From Haloferax larsenii JCM 13917 (GTDB lineage: Archaea > Halobacteriota > Halobacteria > Halobacteriales > Haloferacaceae): a stretch of DNA of 60,976 bases. Below are positions 43,614 to 52,262 of this stretch, in pieces (the stretch's first letter is position 1; every line of letters begins with the position of its first letter). The notes under the pieces are model-generated. The model made no database searches. It saw only the letters and a program-made list of their open reading frames with translations, and had not been told where the DNA came from. The stretch is taken from the NCBI RefSeq assembly GCF_000336955.1, contig NZ_AOLI01000006.1, positions 1 to 60,976 on the forward strand, written 5' to 3'. The translations under genes were made by a program, and so were the position numbers.

Positions 43614-44741
43614 GTGACAACGCTCGTCCTCTGTGTCGACCGGGCGAACGATATCGGCCGGAAGACGGGGCTCTCGACGCCCGTCGTCGGCTGGGAAGCG
43701 GTTCGGTCGCTCGTCACGGACGTCGGCCTCGCCGACCCGGAGGATTCGAGCGTCAACTGCCTCCTCGAAGCGCTGCGTGTGACTCGCGAACTCCGCGACG
43801 ACCGCGAGTCTGCGGAAGTCGCGGTCATCTCGGGGTCGAGTGAGTCGACTGTGGGTGCCGACAGAGCGGTCGCCCAGCAACTCGACGACTTGGTCGAGCG
43901 ATACGACGTGGAGTCCGCCGTCGTCGTCATCGACAGTGCGGAAGACGAACGACTCGTCCCCGTCGTCGAGAGTCGCCTGCGCGTCGACGCCGTGGACAGA
44001 GTGGTCGTCAGACAGGCCCACGACATCGAATCGACGTACTACCTGCTCAAGCAGTTCCTCGCAGACGAGGAGTTGCGGTCGACGGTTCTCGTCCCCGTCG
44101 GTGTCGGATTGCTTCTCGTCCCGCTGTTGCTCGTCCAGTTCACTCCGGCGGTCGCGATGGCGGGTCTGGCGGCACTTCTCGGTGCCGTCTTCCTCTACAA
44201 GGGACTCGCCATCGACGAGGTGCTGTCGAACGCCCCGGAACAAGCCCGTGACGCCCTCTACTCCGGGCAGGTGTCCGTGGTCACCTACGCCGTCGCGGCC
44301 GGACTCGCCATCGTCGGATTGTTTCTCGGCGCGCTCTCGATTCGGACGCTCGACGTTGCGGGCGACGAAGTGCTGGTTCCGTCACTCCTCTTCGTGTATC
44401 ACAGCGTCCCGTGGCTGGCGCTCGCCGCGCTCACGGCCAGTGCCGGGCGTCTCCTCGACGAACTCATCGGGAGCGAATCCATCTCGACGTCCTATATGAA
44501 CCTCCCGTTCGGCGTCATCGCCATCGGACTCGTCGTCCGCGGCTTCGCTGGCTTCCTGCTCGAACGGCAGGCGGAACTCGCCCACCTGGTCTTACTCGGG
44601 CGGTTCGAACTCACGCCGATACAACGGCTGACGATGTTCATCTTCGCGGGTATCGTCATCAGCCTCGTCGGCGTCCGCATCTCTGCGACCGTCTCGGACG
44701 AGACGCTCGAAGAGGTGGTCAACGGGAGAAACGAAGGGTGA
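43614..44741 (+). CDS. DUF373 family integral membrane protein
   Basis: 375 residues from a GTG at 43614. The soluble N-terminal domain (about 1-150: TLVLCVDRANDIGRK, VISGSSESTVGADRAVAQQLD) is followed by five or six membrane helices (for example LVPVGVGLLLVPLLLVQF, VAMAGLAALLGAVFLYKGLA, VTYAVAAGLAIVGLFLGAL). DUF373 is an archaeal family of unknown function. A TATA-like TTTTTAG sits about 28 bases before the GTG, inside an imperfect hairpin (43571-43598). Confidence 0.85.
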   Translation: MTTLVLCVDRANDIGRKTGLSTPVVGWEAVRSLVTDVGLADPEDSSVNCLLEALRVTRELRDDRESAEVAVISGSSESTVGADRAVAQQLDDLVERYDVESAVVVIDSAEDERLVPVVESRLRVDAVDRVVVRQAHDIESTYYLLKQFLADEELRSTVLVPVGVGLLLVPLLLVQFTPAVAMAGLAALLGAVFLYKGLAIDEVLSNAPEQARDALYSGQVSVVTYAVAAGLAIVGLFLGALSIRTLDVAGDEVLVPSLLFVYHSVPWLALAALTASAGRLLDELIGSESISTSYMNLPFGVIAIGLVVRGFAGFLLERQAELAHLVLLGRFELTPIQRLTMFIFAGIVISLVGVRISATVSDETLEEVVNGRNEG

Positions 44742-44752
44742 GAAGTCTGCCG

Positions 44753-44944
44753 TCAGTTGCTCGCCCGGAACTCACCGTGTTTGACACCGATAGCGAGCGT
44801 GAGCGCACCGAACACGAGCATCGCTGGCGTCACCATCATCAACACGGTACTCGTCGCCATCACGCCCATCCCGACGAGCGCCGCGGTTCCGAGCGCGACG
44901 AGGCCGACGAGTAGTGCAACTGTCGTTGGAAGGGTGAACTCCAT
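44753..44944 (-). CDS. Small two-helix membrane protein (63 aa)
   Basis: 63 residues from the ATG at 44944 (MEFTLPTTVALLVGLVALGTA), with two hydrophobic helices (residues 6-28 and 31-52, LMMVTPAMLVFGALTLAIG) and a short polar tail (KHGEFRASN). Small haloarchaeal membrane protein, function unknown. Convergent with the DUF373 gene (11 bases between stops). Confidence 0.7.
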   Translation of the reverse strand: MEFTLPTTVALLVGLVALGTAALVGMGVMATSTVLMMVTPAMLVFGALTLAIGVKHGEFRASN

Positions 44945-45053
44945 ACGAATCCGTCGGTACGCAGGTAACAAATCGGTTGTGGCTGCGGGTTGGTTTTCGA
45001 AGCCCGTTCGAGGCGGGAAGAACGCAGCCAGACGGCGGGGATAACGCGCCGAC

Positions 45054-45884
45054 TTACCAGGGCGCGAAGTCGGGGTCGACGCGGCGGTCGACCTGCTCGA
45101 TAGCGTCTATCGCGTCGATATCTTCGTCGTCGAGGTCGAGCGCGAGCGACTCCCAGTTGTCGCGGATGTGCGACTCGCTCGTCGCTTTCGGGATGGCGGT
45201 GACGCCTTTCTCGCGGAGCCACGCGAGCGACACTTGCGCCTCGCTCACGCCGTGTTTGTCGGCGATGTCGGAGAGGACGTCGACGTCGAAGACGGTCCCG
45301 CGTGCGAGCGGGGAGTACGCGACGATTTCGACGCCCTCCTCGGCGCAGACCTCACGCAGTTCGTCCTGTTGGAGAAGGGGGTGTAGTTCGATTTGGTTCG
45401 CGAAGATACCGGCGTCCGAGCGCTCGACGGCTTCGCGGACCTGTTCGGGTTCGAAGTTGGAGATGCCCACGCGCTTCGTGAGCCCTCGCTCGACGAGTTC
45501 GTCGAAGGCAGAAAGCGTCTCCGATGGGTCGTACGCCCGGGCGGGCCAGTGGACGTACAGGAGGTCGACGTAGTCGACGCCGAGTTTGTCGAGGCTCTCT
45601 TTCGTGCTCTCGATGACGTCGTCGTGGCCGAGTTCGTTTATCCAGACCTTGGTCGCGAGGAAGATGTCCTCGCGGTCGACGTCGGCGGCGGCGATACCCG
45701 CGCCAACGTCCTCCTCGTTGCCGTATATCTGGGCCGTGTCGATGTGACGGTAGCCCATCTCCAGCGCCGTCTGCACCGCGTTCGCACACGCGTCGGGGTC
45801 CGTGTTCTCCCACGTCCCGAGACCGAGCATCGGCATCCCGTTGGCTATCGGCACGTCGTCCGCAGAGAGCGCCTGTTGTGACAT
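45054..45884 (-). CDS. Aldo/keto reductase
   Basis: NAD(P)H-dependent oxidoreductase of the AKR superfamily. 276 residues from the ATG at 45884 (MSQQALSADDVPI). The catalytic tetrad is present: Asp in HIDTAQIYGNE, Tyr in the same motif, Lys in FLATKVW, His in DLLYVHWP. The signature GLTKRVGISNFEPEQV and the end IPKATSESHIRDNWESL fit the AKR5-like family. Substrate not predictable. Stands alone. Confidence 0.9.
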   Translation of the reverse strand: MSQQALSADDVPIANGMPMLGLGTWENTDPDACANAVQTALEMGYRHIDTAQIYGNEEDVGAGIAAADVDREDIFLATKVWINELGHDDVIESTKESLDKLGVDYVDLLYVHWPARAYDPSETLSAFDELVERGLTKRVGISNFEPEQVREAVERSDAGIFANQIELHPLLQQDELREVCAEEGVEIVAYSPLARGTVFDVDVLSDIADKHGVSEAQVSLAWLREKGVTAIPKATSESHIRDNWESLALDLDDEDIDAIDAIEQVDRRVDPDFAPW

Positions 45885-46045
45885 ACCCGTGACCACGGCA
45901 GCGAGTTGAAAAGGGGTAACGAAAGGGTACTGGATTTCCGCCTTCGTGGGTGAGTTCGATACCGAGTCGCCTCGTCGTCGCCCGAGAAGTCGGCGACAGA
46001 GTTTTCATGTGGTGTGGTAGCATATAGTATGTTGGGTGATTTGGG

Positions 46046-46258
46046 ATGTCCACTACATCTGAGCCACTGACCGAGGAGAACACGAACGCGTTCGCACACC
46101 GCATCGCGGGTGACTCACTCGTCTACGAGTGTCCGAACTGCGAGTTCGGCGAGGTGCTCCTGACGGAACTCATCGAGTCGGACGACGCCCGCTGTCTCGA
46201 ATGCGGGACGCGCTACCGACTCAGCGTGGACGTCGTCGAGGAGCCAACACCCGAGTAG
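46046..46258 (+). CDS. Small zinc-ribbon protein (70 aa)
   Basis: 70 residues. A CxxC...CxxC zinc ribbon (YECPNCEFGEVL ... ARCLECGTRYRL) is the whole protein after a 25-residue polar tail. A TATA-like GCATATAGTATG lies about 20-25 bases before the ATG, fitting a leaderless mRNA. Archaeal zinc ribbons of this size often act in transcription or protein complexes, but the partner is unknown. Confidence 0.75.
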   Translation: MSTTSEPLTEENTNAFAHRIAGDSLVYECPNCEFGEVLLTELIESDDARCLECGTRYRLSVDVVEEPTPE

Positions 46259-46362
46259 GAAGTCGCTGTAGCGCCGTAGGAGTGGTCCGAGAGCACTTCT
46301 CTCGGTTCGACTGTGTCGCCGAGAGTACCTCTTCATGTCTGTCGGGCACCTATTATGCTAGC

Positions 46363-47088
46363 ATGCCACACAAACGAACAGCTCCGGCCGTCGCACTCGC
46401 GTTCGTCGTTCTCTTTTCGGGGTGCCTCGGCGGCGCGACGACGTTCACGGCCGAACCGGCGACGATTCCGGCTTCGGCGTACGAATCACACGGGTACGTC
46501 CACGGAAACAGTACGCTCGTTCCGCTCGGCCAACGCGTCGGCGTCGGTCCGGTGTCGCGTACGGTGGGCGTCGAAGTGTGGGTCTCCGGCTACTCGAAGA
46601 CGACCGCCGACGAGGACGTCACCGGGCTGGCCGTCATCTCGTCGCCGAACGTCCGGGTCGCCGGTCAGTCGGTGAATCCGCTGGCGAGTCTCGGGAACCG
46701 CGAACTGGTCGGTGCTGGTCTCGACATCCTCTCGGATGTGCAGGCGCTGGGAAACGTCTCTGAGGTCAACGGCCTCCGCGAGGTCGACTCGCGGCCCGTG
46801 ACGATGCTCGGCGAGGAGACTGAACTCGTCACGTACGCCGGGACTGTCGTCGTCGAACCCGGCGAGACGACCGTCGATGGTGAGTCGGTGACGCACGAAG
46901 GGGGGAGTGTCGACGTTCGCATCCATCTCGCGACGGTGGAACACGAGGGCGACGTTATCGTCGTCATCGCCGTCCACGGTGCAGACGTCGACGAGACGGA
47001 CGCAGTCGAGGCGTTAGCGAGCGCTGTCGAACATCCGGGGACGGTCGAAAGAACGGGAGAATTCGGGGAGTCGAACGCGGTTCAGTAG
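46363..47088 (+). CDS. Lipoprotein, haloarchaeal family (DUF6517-like)
   Basis: 241 residues from the ATG at 46363 (MPHKRTAPAVALAFVVLFSGCLGG). The Leu-Phe-Ser-Gly-Cys lipobox puts the lipid-anchored Cys at residue 21. The mature part is beta-rich (GYVHGNSTLVPLGQRVGVGPVS, VRVAGQSVNPLASLGNRELV, VVVEPGETTVDGESVTHEGG). Its 3' end overlaps the convergent korB gene by 7 bases. Surface-exposed; function unknown. Confidence 0.78.
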   Translation: MPHKRTAPAVALAFVVLFSGCLGGATTFTAEPATIPASAYESHGYVHGNSTLVPLGQRVGVGPVSRTVGVEVWVSGYSKTTADEDVTGLAVISSPNVRVAGQSVNPLASLGNRELVGAGLDILSDVQALGNVSEVNGLREVDSRPVTMLGEETELVTYAGTVVVEPGETTVDGESVTHEGGSVDVRIHLATVEHEGDVIVVIAVHGADVDETDAVEALASAVEHPGTVERTGEFGESNAVQ

Positions 47089-47945
47089 AACTCGCGAACG
47101 AGGTCCATGGCGTCGTCGGGTGCGCCCGACGGGATGTCGGACATGTTCTCGGTGACGCCGAACTTCTCTTCGTAGGAGACCGAGCTTTCGTCTTTGTAGA
47201 TGACGCCCTCGTACTCCTTCGAGGAGTCGAGAATCTTGTCGGTGGCCGCGTCGTAGTCGGTCGGGTCGTGGTCGGTGTCCGCGAGGTCGACGAGGTTGTC
47301 GCGGAAGTAGTCGTAGGTGTCCACGTCGTTGAACGTGACACACGGACTGAACACGTTCACGAAGCCGAAGCCGTCGTGCTCGATAGCCTGCTGGACGATT
47401 TCGGCGTGACGCTTGTGGTCAGTCGCGAAGGACTGCGCGATGAACGTGCCGCCAGCGGCGAGCGCGAGCGCGAGCGGGTTGACCGGGGGCTGCTGCGGCC
47501 CTTCGGGGGTCGTCGAGGTCTCGAAGTCCTCGCGCGACGTGGGCGAGGCCTGACCCTTGGTCAGCCCGTAGATGCGGTTGTCCATGACCGTGTAGGCCAT
47601 ATCGACGTTGCGGCGGACGGCGTGGATGAAGTGACCCGCACCAATCGAGTACCCGTCACCGTCGCCACCGGCGGCGACGACAGTCAGGTTGGGGTTGGCG
47701 AGTTTGACGCCGGCGGCGACAGGGAGCGAGCGCCCGTGGACGCCGTGGATGGCGTACGAGTGCATGTACGTCCCGATTTTGCCGGAACAGCCGATACCGG
47801 CGACCACGAACGTGTTGTCGGGGTCGTTGCCGGAGTTGGCCAGCGCCTTCATGATGCCGTTCATCGTCCCGAAGTCCCCACAGCCGGGACACCAGGTCGG
47901 TTGCTTGTCGGATTTGAAGTCAGTGAAGCGAACGTCGGAGCTCAT
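47082..47945 (-). CDS. korB: 2-oxoacid:ferredoxin oxidoreductase, beta subunit
   Basis: Oxidative decarboxylation of a 2-oxoacid (most likely 2-oxoglutarate) to acyl-CoA with ferredoxin reduction. 287 residues with the Fe-S/TPP motif CPGCGDFG (Cys19, Cys22) and TPP-binding GGDGDGYSIGAGHFIHAVRRN plus DNRIYGLTKGQASPT. The start overlaps the alpha-subunit stop by 4 bases, so the two are coupled. Its 3' end overlaps the convergent lipoprotein gene by 7 bases. Pyruvate:ferredoxin oxidoreductase is the alternative; korAB is the usual haloarchaeal name for this two-subunit form. Confidence 0.93.
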   Translation of the reverse strand: MSSDVRFTDFKSDKQPTWCPGCGDFGTMNGIMKALANSGNDPDNTFVVAGIGCSGKIGTYMHSYAIHGVHGRSLPVAAGVKLANPNLTVVAAGGDGDGYSIGAGHFIHAVRRNVDMAYTVMDNRIYGLTKGQASPTSREDFETSTTPEGPQQPPVNPLALALAAGGTFIAQSFATDHKRHAEIVQQAIEHDGFGFVNVFSPCVTFNDVDTYDYFRDNLVDLADTDHDPTDYDAATDKILDSSKEYEGVIYKDESSVSYEEKFGVTENMSDIPSGAPDDAMDLVREFY

Positions 47946-49705
47946 GCTGAAACCTCCTCCTCGGATTCGAGGGTGGTTTTGATTCTCTCTGCGAGTTCGT
48001 CCGCCTTGTAGCGGACGCCGTTGTATTTGTTGATGCGCTTGACACGGGTTAACGTGTCGTGTTCGATGACGTTGGCGAACTGACCGGTCGCGTTACACTC
48101 GACGACGATGACTTCGTCGGCTGCCTCGATGTCGTCCGAGAGGTCGGGTCGCGGGAAGATGTACGGGACAGAGAGGAAACGCACGTCGACGCCGTCCTCT
48201 TCGAGGAACTCTATGGCCTCGACCATCGCACCTTCGTTGGAGCCCCACGAGATGACGAGTTTATCCGAGTCGGGGTTGCCGAACTCACGCGGCGAGAGGT
48301 CTTCGTCGTTCTTCGCGGTCTCGACCTTACGGTCGCGCTTGTCGACCTGCTCGACGCGCATCTCGGTGTCTTCGGTCCGGCGACCGAGTTCGTCGTGTTC
48401 GAGACCGGTCGACATGTGTGCACCCTGGTCCGTGCCGGGGAACGCACGCGGACTGACGCCGTCGTCCGTAATCGCGTGTGGCTGGAATCGACCCTTGTCG
48501 TCGAGCCACTCGTCGATGGAGTCGTCGTCGACGACCTTGCCGCGGTCGATTTCGACTTCGTCCATGTCGAAGGCTTCCGGCGGGAACGTCTGTTCCGTGA
48601 CGGCCATCGCGAGGTCGGCCGCGACGTAGACCGGAACCTGGTACTTCTCGGCGAAGTTGAACGCCTCGACGGTCTTCCAGAAACACTCGTCGATGCTCGT
48701 CGGGGCGACGACGAAGCGCGGAACCTCGCCGTGACCGCCGTAGAGCATCATGTTCAGGTCGCCCTGTTCCTGCTTGGTCGGCATCCCCGTGGAGGGACCC
48801 GAGCGCATGACGTCGACGATGACGAGCGGCGTCTCGGAGGTCGCGACGAGACCGAACGTCTCGGTCATGAGGTCGATACCCGGACCGGACGTGGCCGTCA
48901 TCGAGCGCGCACCGGCGCGTGCCGCACCGAGCGCGAGGTTGATGGCCGCGAGTTCGTCTTCCGCCTGCACGACGTGGCCGCCGTAGCGTTCGATGCGTCC
49001 AGTGAGGTATTCCATCACGTTCGTCGCGGGCGTGATGGGGTAGCCAGCGTAGAAGCGGCAGCCGGCAGCGATGGCGCCCATACCGATTGCCTGGTCACCG
49101 TTGAGCAGGACGTAGTCGTTGTCCGTCGTATCGAGGTCGTAGTCGAACTCGTGGTCGAACTCCTCGTGGACGTATTCGAGCCCTGCGCGGGCCGCCTCCT
49201 TGTTGTTCTCGACGATTGCCTCGCCCTTGCCGCCGAATCGCTTCTTGAGGGCGCTGTCGAGGTTCTCGATGGGGAAGTCGGTGACGGCGCACGCCGCACC
49301 CAGCGCAACGACGTTGCGCATGATTGCGCCGCCCGCTTCCTCTGCGAGTGCCTTGAGGGGAACGTCCAGCCCGACCATCCCCTCGGGAATCTCGACGTCC
49401 GCCATCGTCGACCGGTCGCCATCGTAGATGATGACCGACCCGTCGTGGAGTTCGTCGAGGTTTTCCTCGATAGTTCGTGGTGTGAGTGCGATGAGCACGT
49501 CGAGTCTGTCGACGACGCTCTGTACGGGGTCGATGGCAGTCCGAACCTTGTACGCAGTGTATCCGCCACGGATTCGCGAAGCGAAATCCTTGGAGGTGAA
49601 CACGTGTCGTCCAGCCCGGGAGAGTGCCTGAGCGAAAATCTTCCCCGTGGAGTCGATGCCATCGCCAGCCTCGCCGCCGATGGCCCAGTTGAAGTCCGCT
49701 GGCAT
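47942..49705 (-). CDS. korA: 2-oxoacid:ferredoxin oxidoreductase, alpha subunit (gamma-alpha fusion)
   Basis: Partner of the beta subunit. 587 residues. The N-terminal gamma-type domain (about 1-190: IGGEAGDGIDSTGKIFAQALSRAG, YTAYKVRTA) is fused to the alpha-type pyrimidine-binding and transketolase C-terminal domains (from about 200: GDQAIGMGAIAAGCRFYAGYPITPAT). This two-subunit arrangement is the standard haloarchaeal enzyme used in place of the pyruvate or 2-oxoglutarate dehydrogenase complex. The ATG at 49705 is clear. Confidence 0.93.
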   Translation of the reverse strand: MPADFNWAIGGEAGDGIDSTGKIFAQALSRAGRHVFTSKDFASRIRGGYTAYKVRTAIDPVQSVVDRLDVLIALTPRTIEENLDELHDGSVIIYDGDRSTMADVEIPEGMVGLDVPLKALAEEAGGAIMRNVVALGAACAVTDFPIENLDSALKKRFGGKGEAIVENNKEAARAGLEYVHEEFDHEFDYDLDTTDNDYVLLNGDQAIGMGAIAAGCRFYAGYPITPATNVMEYLTGRIERYGGHVVQAEDELAAINLALGAARAGARSMTATSGPGIDLMTETFGLVATSETPLVIVDVMRSGPSTGMPTKQEQGDLNMMLYGGHGEVPRFVVAPTSIDECFWKTVEAFNFAEKYQVPVYVAADLAMAVTEQTFPPEAFDMDEVEIDRGKVVDDDSIDEWLDDKGRFQPHAITDDGVSPRAFPGTDQGAHMSTGLEHDELGRRTEDTEMRVEQVDKRDRKVETAKNDEDLSPREFGNPDSDKLVISWGSNEGAMVEAIEFLEEDGVDVRFLSVPYIFPRPDLSDDIEAADEVIVVECNATGQFANVIEHDTLTRVKRINKYNGVRYKADELAERIKTTLESEEEVSA

Positions 49706-49989
49706 GCTGACTGAAATCTACCCATAGCCGGGTCAAAAGCCTTCTGAAAATTTGTGTAAAACGCCACTCCAATACATAAACGAAAACCCGTTTTAGGGGG
49801 CTTGTGAGTGTACATTTCGATAGTTTCAGTAACCCGAACCGGCACTGTATCGCCATGTGGTGGACAAGTGTCCAATTATTTCGTATTCGGGGCTCTCGCG
49901 GCAAGTATAGCAGGTTCTTCGATACGTCATAACTTATTGATACGTTAACGAAGGCAAGGCCCTTGTGACCCTGCCTCCAACCGGGTCGC
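49706..49989. promoter_or_regulatory. Divergent spacer between korA and the flavoprotein gene
   Basis: 284 bases, AT-rich in the middle. A perfect dyad TGGACA-ag-TGTCCA lies at 49861-49874, followed on the plus strand by ATTATTTCGTATTC. Near 49925-49945 is CGTCATAACTTATTGATACGTTAACG, the probable promoter of the flavoprotein gene. No small gene seen. Confidence 0.45.
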
Positions 49990-50634
49990 ATGGACGCAAC
50001 CGTCACCGTCGCCGCGGTCCGCGACGTTGGACCCGACACGGTCGCTATCGAGTTCGAGACCCCCGACGAATTCGATGCCGAGCCGGGTCAGTTCGTAAAG
50101 CTCTCTGCAATCATCGACGGCGAGTCGTACGCCCGCTTCTACACGCTTTCTTCGCTGGGCGTCACGGAGACGTTCGAAGTAACGGTCGGCATCGACCCCG
50201 AAGAGGGCGGCCCGTTCAGTCAGCACCTCGAATCGCTCGCCGCGGGCGACGACATCGACCTCTCTGGACCGTTCGGCGACAGCTACTACGACGGTGACGC
50301 GCGCGTCGTCGTCCTCGCTGGCGGTCCGGGTGTCGGCCCGGCGGTCGGCATCGCAGAGGCCGCGCGCGCTGACGGCAACGAGGCCGCGGTCGTCTACGTC
50401 GACGACGCGCCCGCGCATGAAGACCGCCTCGACGCGCTCCGCGAGGAGGGTGCGAGCGTGGTCGTCACCGACGACGAAGCCGACCTTTCGGACGCAGTCG
50501 CTGACGCGCTGACTGGTGCCGAGGGAGAACAGGTGTTCGTCTACGGGTTCGCCGGGTTCGTCGAAGCCGCCGCCGACGCTATCGAAGCCGCGGACGGCGA
50601 CGCCGACGCAGCGAAGGTCGAGAACTTCGGCTGA
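49990..50634 (+). CDS. FNR-like FAD-dependent oxidoreductase
   Basis: 214 residues with the ferredoxin-reductase fold. The FAD-binding motif RFYTLSSLGVTETF (Arg-x-Tyr-Thr/Ser) is at about 51-64, and the NAD(P)-binding glycine motif LAGGPGVGPAVGIAEAARA follows near 115. It is a short, stand-alone flavodoxin-reductase-like module. Divergent from korA, so it may return electrons from reduced ferredoxin to NAD(P)+, which is inference. Convergent with nosY. Confidence 0.85.
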   Translation: MDATVTVAAVRDVGPDTVAIEFETPDEFDAEPGQFVKLSAIIDGESYARFYTLSSLGVTETFEVTVGIDPEEGGPFSQHLESLAAGDDIDLSGPFGDSYYDGDARVVVLAGGPGVGPAVGIAEAARADGNEAAVVYVDDAPAHEDRLDALREEGASVVVTDDEADLSDAVADALTGAEGEQVFVYGFAGFVEAAADAIEAADGDADAAKVENFG

Positions 50635-50658
50635 ACGGTCTCTTCTCTTCCGAGTTCG

Positions 50659-51486
50659 CTACTCGACCGGCTTCCACGCCGTCACCACTGCCACGAAGAG
50701 CGCCCCTGCGAGCCAGCCGCCGAGCCCCACGAGCGCCACCAGTGGCGTCGTCGCCTGCCCCGTCTCGACGGCCACGCCGAAGACGAGCGACCGAAACGCC
50801 CCGTTCGGACTTAACGCGAGCAGGTGCGGGACGGTGTCGATGCCGAATCGCCCGGTTGCCAACCCGGCCACAGCCGCGGCGTCGACGCCGACGACGAAGG
50901 CGACGAGCAGGCCGACGGCGAGGGCGATTGCCTGCCGGGCCGTCCGTGCTGCGGCGGAGACGGCGAGCGCGACCGATGCAGTCGAGAGCGCGAATACGAC
51001 CGCGAGCACGGCAAAGCGGGCAAACGCGGCCGGTGAGTCGGCGGCCGCATTCAGTGCCAAAAACGTCGGTTTCTCCGGTGACAACACGGGAACGGTCGCG
51101 CCCGCGACGAGGAGCGACCCGAAGACGACGGCGACGAGTGCGAGACTTCGGCCGAGGAAGACGCCGCCCACGTAGGCTGGCCGGGACACGCCGAACGTCT
51201 GCAGGACGTCCAACTCGCCGCTTCGTCGGTCCGAAAGCACCGTCCGGTAACAGAGCGCGAAGCCGAGAAGTGGAACGAGCGCCTCGACGAACGGGAGCAA
51301 ATCGAGGACGAGGGGAACGTACCCGCCGCGCGCGCCCGACCCCGCGGCCGCGACGCCGACGACAGTCAGGGCGAACACGACTGCGAGCGCGACCACCGCG
51401 GGCGTTCGAACGACAGTTCGGAGTTCGCGAGTCGCGATAGTAAAGAGGTCGTCGACGGCGCTCGTGAGGTCCTCGGCGGCGCTCAT
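50659..51486 (-). CDS. nosY: NosY-like ABC transporter permease
   Basis: 275 residues with about six membrane helices and the ABC2-type pattern (LSDRRSGELDVLQTFGVSRPAYVGGVFLG after helix 2). In nosDFY operons NosY and NosF form the transporter needed to mature the copper centre of nitrous oxide reductase. Its ATG overlaps the stop of nosF by 4 bases. Last gene of the operon. Confidence 0.85.
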   Translation of the reverse strand: MSAAEDLTSAVDDLFTIATRELRTVVRTPAVVALAVVFALTVVGVAAAGSGARGGYVPLVLDLLPFVEALVPLLGFALCYRTVLSDRRSGELDVLQTFGVSRPAYVGGVFLGRSLALVAVVFGSLLVAGATVPVLSPEKPTFLALNAAADSPAAFARFAVLAVVFALSTASVALAVSAAARTARQAIALAVGLLVAFVVGVDAAAVAGLATGRFGIDTVPHLLALSPNGAFRSLVFGVAVETGQATTPLVALVGLGGWLAGALFVAVVTAWKPVE

Positions 51487-52262
51487 CGGCCATCCACCTC
51501 CTCGGTCGAAACGAGCGCCCCGAACGCAGTCTGGAGGTCAGTTGCTCCCGCCGATTCGACCAACTCCTGTGGCGACCCAGTTGCGACGAAGCGCCCGCCG
51601 TCGAGGACGACGACGCGGTCGGCCGTCCGCTCGACTGGCCCGAGGTTGTGCGACGAGAGCACGACGGCTGTTCCCTCGTCTGCAAGCTCCGCGACGATTT
51701 CGAAGAGCCGTTCGACCATCCCCGGGTCGAGCCCGCTCGCGGGTTCGTCGAGGACGACCACGTCTGGGTCGCCGACGAGTGCTCGGCCGAGTCCGAGGAG
51801 CCGCGTCATCCCACCCGAGAGGGCTTCGACACGGCGGTCCGCAGCCTCGCTGAGGCCGACCCGGTCGAGCGTGGTGCCGATGTCCACACCCTCCTCGACG
51901 AACTGCGTGTAGAACCGGAGCGTGTCGGCCACGGTGAACCCCTCGCGGAATTCGGGGCGCTGCGGGAGGTAGCCGACGCGAGTTCGGTCTCCTGCGCCGA
52001 CCGTGACAGTCCCAGCATTCGGTGCCCGAACCTTCGAGAGGAACTGGAGCAGCGTCGTCTTCCCCGAGCCGTTCGGGCCGACGAGCGCGACAATCTCGCC
52101 CGGTTCGACCGTCAGCGAGAGGTCGTCGAGGACGACCACGTCGCCGAAGGCGTGCGAGAGTCCGGACGCGTCGATAGCGACGGAGGACGCCGCGGACGCA
52201 GACTGGCTCGTCGAGTCTCCTTCCGACACAACTTCGCGGACCATTCCATCTCGGTCAGACAT
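51483..52262 (-). CDS. nosF: NosF-like ABC transporter ATP-binding protein
   Basis: 259 residues with Walker A GPNGSGKTT, signature ALSGGMTRLLGLGRAL, Walker B DVVVLDEPASGLDPG and H-loop LSSHNLGPVE. A 25-residue polar Ser/Glu-rich N-terminus precedes the domain. It overlaps nosD by 8 bases and nosY by 4, so the three are one translational unit. Confidence 0.9.
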   Translation of the reverse strand: MSDRDGMVREVVSEGDSTSQSASAASSVAIDASGLSHAFGDVVVLDDLSLTVEPGEIVALVGPNGSGKTTLLQFLSKVRAPNAGTVTVGAGDRTRVGYLPQRPEFREGFTVADTLRFYTQFVEEGVDIGTTLDRVGLSEAADRRVEALSGGMTRLLGLGRALVGDPDVVVLDEPASGLDPGMVERLFEIVAELADEGTAVVLSSHNLGPVERTADRVVVLDGGRFVATGSPQELVESAGATDLQTAFGALVSTEEVDGR

